Source of the DNA: Nocardioides sp.
Lineage (GTDB): Bacteria; Actinomycetota; Actinomycetes; Propionibacteriales; Nocardioidaceae
Direction of reading: 5' to 3'
Assembly (NCBI GenBank): GCA_002729525.1
Contig: PBYI01000059.1
Span: forward strand, 1-64,000
Length of the DNA: 64,000 bases
The notes under the pieces are model-generated. The model saw nothing but the letters and a program-made list of their open reading frames with translations. It was not told the origin of the DNA and searched no databases. The number at the start of each line of letters is the position of its first letter. Positions within the stretch are counted from its first letter, which is position 1. Of this stretch, positions 62,770-64,000 are shown in pieces. A program made the position numbers and the translations under genes.

Positions 62770-63687
62770 ATGCCCGACCCCGTCCTGGTCATCACCAACA
62801 GCGGTGCCGGGACGGCGGACCAGGAGCGCCTCGACCTGGCTCTCGACGTCCTGCGCGCGTCCGTCTCCGTCGAGGTCGCCGAGACCGGCGACCCCGGCGA
62901 GCTCGACGGCGTGCTGCACCGCGCCGGCTCGCGGACCATCGTCGTCGCCGGCGGCGACGGCTCGATGCACGCCGTCGTGGCCGCGCTGCACCGGCGCAAC
63001 GAGCTCTCCGGCGCCACGATCGGCCTGCTCCCGCTCGGCACCGGCAACGACTTCGCCCGCGGCTGCGACATCCCGCTCGACGTCGAGGAGGCCGCCCGGG
63101 TCGTGCTCGGCGGCCGGCCGATGCCGTGCGACCTGCTGCTGGACGAGGTCGGCGGGATCGTCGTCAACTCCGTCCACGTCGGCGCCGGCGCCTCCGCGAG
63201 CCGCCGGGCCGACCGCTGGAAGGGGCGGCTCGGGAAGGTCGGCGTCGGCAAGGTCAACCTCGGCAAGCTCGGCTACCCGATCGGCGCCGCGATCACCGCC
63301 TGGAACCCGCCTGTGCTCCGGCTGCGGGTCGAGGTCGACGACGAGGTCGTGATCGACCTCGACGACCCGGTGCTCCAGGTCGCGGTCGGCAACGGGCGCA
63401 CGGTTGGTGGCGGGGCGGCGCTCACGCCCGAGGCCGACCCCGGCGACGGCCTGGCCGACGTGATGGTCTCCCGCGCGACGGGGCCCGTCGCGCGGCTGCG
63501 GTACGCCGTACGCCTGGGGCGGGGGTCGCACCACCGCCTCGAGGAGGTCGACTACCTGCGCGCCCGCTCGGTGCGGGTGTCGGGCGAGGAGTTCTGGATC
63601 TCCGCCGACGGCGAGATCGCCGGGCCGGAGCGGCAGCGGTCCTGGCGGCTGGAGCGTGCGGCGTTCACGATGCTCGTCCCACGCTGA
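62770..63687 (+). CDS. Diacylglycerol/lipid kinase family protein
   Basis: A 305-aa lipid kinase of the DAGK/YegS family that phosphorylates diacylglycerol or a related lipid with ATP. The catalytic GGDGS (VVAGGDGSMHAVVAAL), PLGTGNDFARG and AVGNGRTVGGG, with Asp and Glu near the end (FWISADGEIAGPE), are the normal motifs. Cytosolic face, membrane-associated. ATG 62770 is leaderless. lysS follows on the same strand with its own promoter. Confidence 0.92.
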   Translation: MPDPVLVITNSGAGTADQERLDLALDVLRASVSVEVAETGDPGELDGVLHRAGSRTIVVAGGDGSMHAVVAALHRRNELSGATIGLLPLGTGNDFARGCDIPLDVEEAARVVLGGRPMPCDLLLDEVGGIVVNSVHVGAGASASRRADRWKGRLGKVGVGKVNLGKLGYPIGAAITAWNPPVLRLRVEVDDEVVIDLDDPVLQVAVGNGRTVGGGAALTPEADPGDGLADVMVSRATGPVARLRYAVRLGRGSHHRLEEVDYLRARSVRVSGEEFWISADGEIAGPERQRSWRLERAAFTMLVPR

Positions 63688-63747
63688 CCCCTGCTGAGCC
63701 GCTGTCCACGGCGGGCCGAGGATGTGCCCGGCGCCCCCACCGCTGAC

Positions 63748-63753
63748 TAGCCT
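63748..63753 (+). promoter_or_regulatory. Leaderless -10 (TAGCCT) of lysS
   Basis: TAGCCT ends seven bases before the lysS ATG. Confidence 0.55.
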
Positions 63754-63760
63754 GCCGGGC

Positions 63761-64000
63761 ATGAGCGACGCCGAGCAGACCACCGACGACCTCTCCCAGG
63801 AAGAGGTCCGCCGGGAGAAGCGCGCGCGGCTGCTCGCCGACGGGCACGCGCCGTACCCGGTCACCCTCGACCGCACCCACAGCCTCGCGGAGGTCCGCGA
63901 GCAGTGGGGCCGGCTGGAGACCGGCGAGGAGACCCAGGACGTCGTCGGCGTCGCCGGCCGCGTCATCTTCGTGCGCAACACCGGCAAGCTCTGCTTCGCG
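63761..64000 (+). CDS. lysS: Lysine--tRNA ligase, N-terminal part (window ends inside gene)
   Basis: First 80 codons of a class II LysRS. LSQEEVRREKRARLLADGHAPYP and the start of the OB-fold anticodon domain VAGRVIFVRNTGKLCFA match the family. The catalytic domain lies beyond the window. The enzyme charges tRNA-Lys. ATG 63761 follows TAGCCT by seven bases. Confidence 0.93.
   Translation, partial: MSDAEQTTDDLSQEEVRREKRARLLADGHAPYPVTLDRTHSLAEVREQWGRLETGEETQDVVGVAGRVIFVRNTGKLCFA

Overview
This is high-GC actinobacterial chromosome, most like Nocardioides or another Nocardioidaceae. The basis is the very high GC (third codon positions almost all G or C), frequent GTG starts, GTGA stop/start overlaps, TANNNT -10 boxes only 6-8 nt before start codons, and a gene order (purF-purM-DUF3073-amino-acid dehydrogenase) that I know from actinomycetes. 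I see no rRNA, tRNA, CRISPR array, prophage or complete insertion sequence. The window ends inside lysS.

The backbone is a dispersed purine-biosynthesis region. Nine genes, all on the minus strand, lie between 15.7 and 60.6 kb: purM, purF, purL, purQ, purS, purC, purB, purD and purA. They cover PRPP to IMP except the PurN, PurE/K and PurH steps, and then IMP to AMP. Unrelated genes sit between them, many on the plus strand: two histidine kinases, a PucR/molybdenum-hydroxylase cluster, an M20 peptidase, TetR/MFS and TetR/glycosyltransferase pairs, a collagen-like gene, a secreted glycoside-hydrolase-like protein, an acyl-CoA ligase, a large subtilase and a pseudokinase/FG-GAP fusion.

Region by region. 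0.4-8.6 kb: Na+/H+ antiporter, an MMPL transporter with a coupled membrane protein, an OYE-family oxidoreductase, then a TerC-family gene behind a yybP-ykoY (Mn2+) riboswitch and coupled to an M15 peptidase. 8.6-15.6 kb: small and hypothetical genes, an HU-type protein, a large hybrid kinase, a Leu/Val-type dehydrogenase and DUF3073. 15.7-26.8 kb: purM-purF, a GAF kinase, a molybdenum hydroxylase with PucR, an M20 peptidase and a sterol-carrier-like protein. 26.8-36.8 kb: accessory genes with two TetR systems whose operators are visible. 36.9-60.6 kb: the remaining pur genes with interspersed cargo. 60.8-64 kb: VOC/WYL pair, diacylglycerol-kinase-like gene, lysS.

The most notable features are: (i) the Mn2+ riboswitch; (ii) two copies of a long inverted repeat with nearly identical arms and unrelated loops (26308-26370 and 31974-32036), plus other large palindromes at 36798-36887, 54845-54938 and 53242-53275; (iii) two genes that each look broken by loss of one base (collagen-like 35749-36779 and a purD-coupled gene 55627-55964); (iv) a predicted pseudokinase-TM-FG-GAP receptor-like protein; and (v) a recurring leaderless promoter layout that fixes many start codons, including those of most pur genes.
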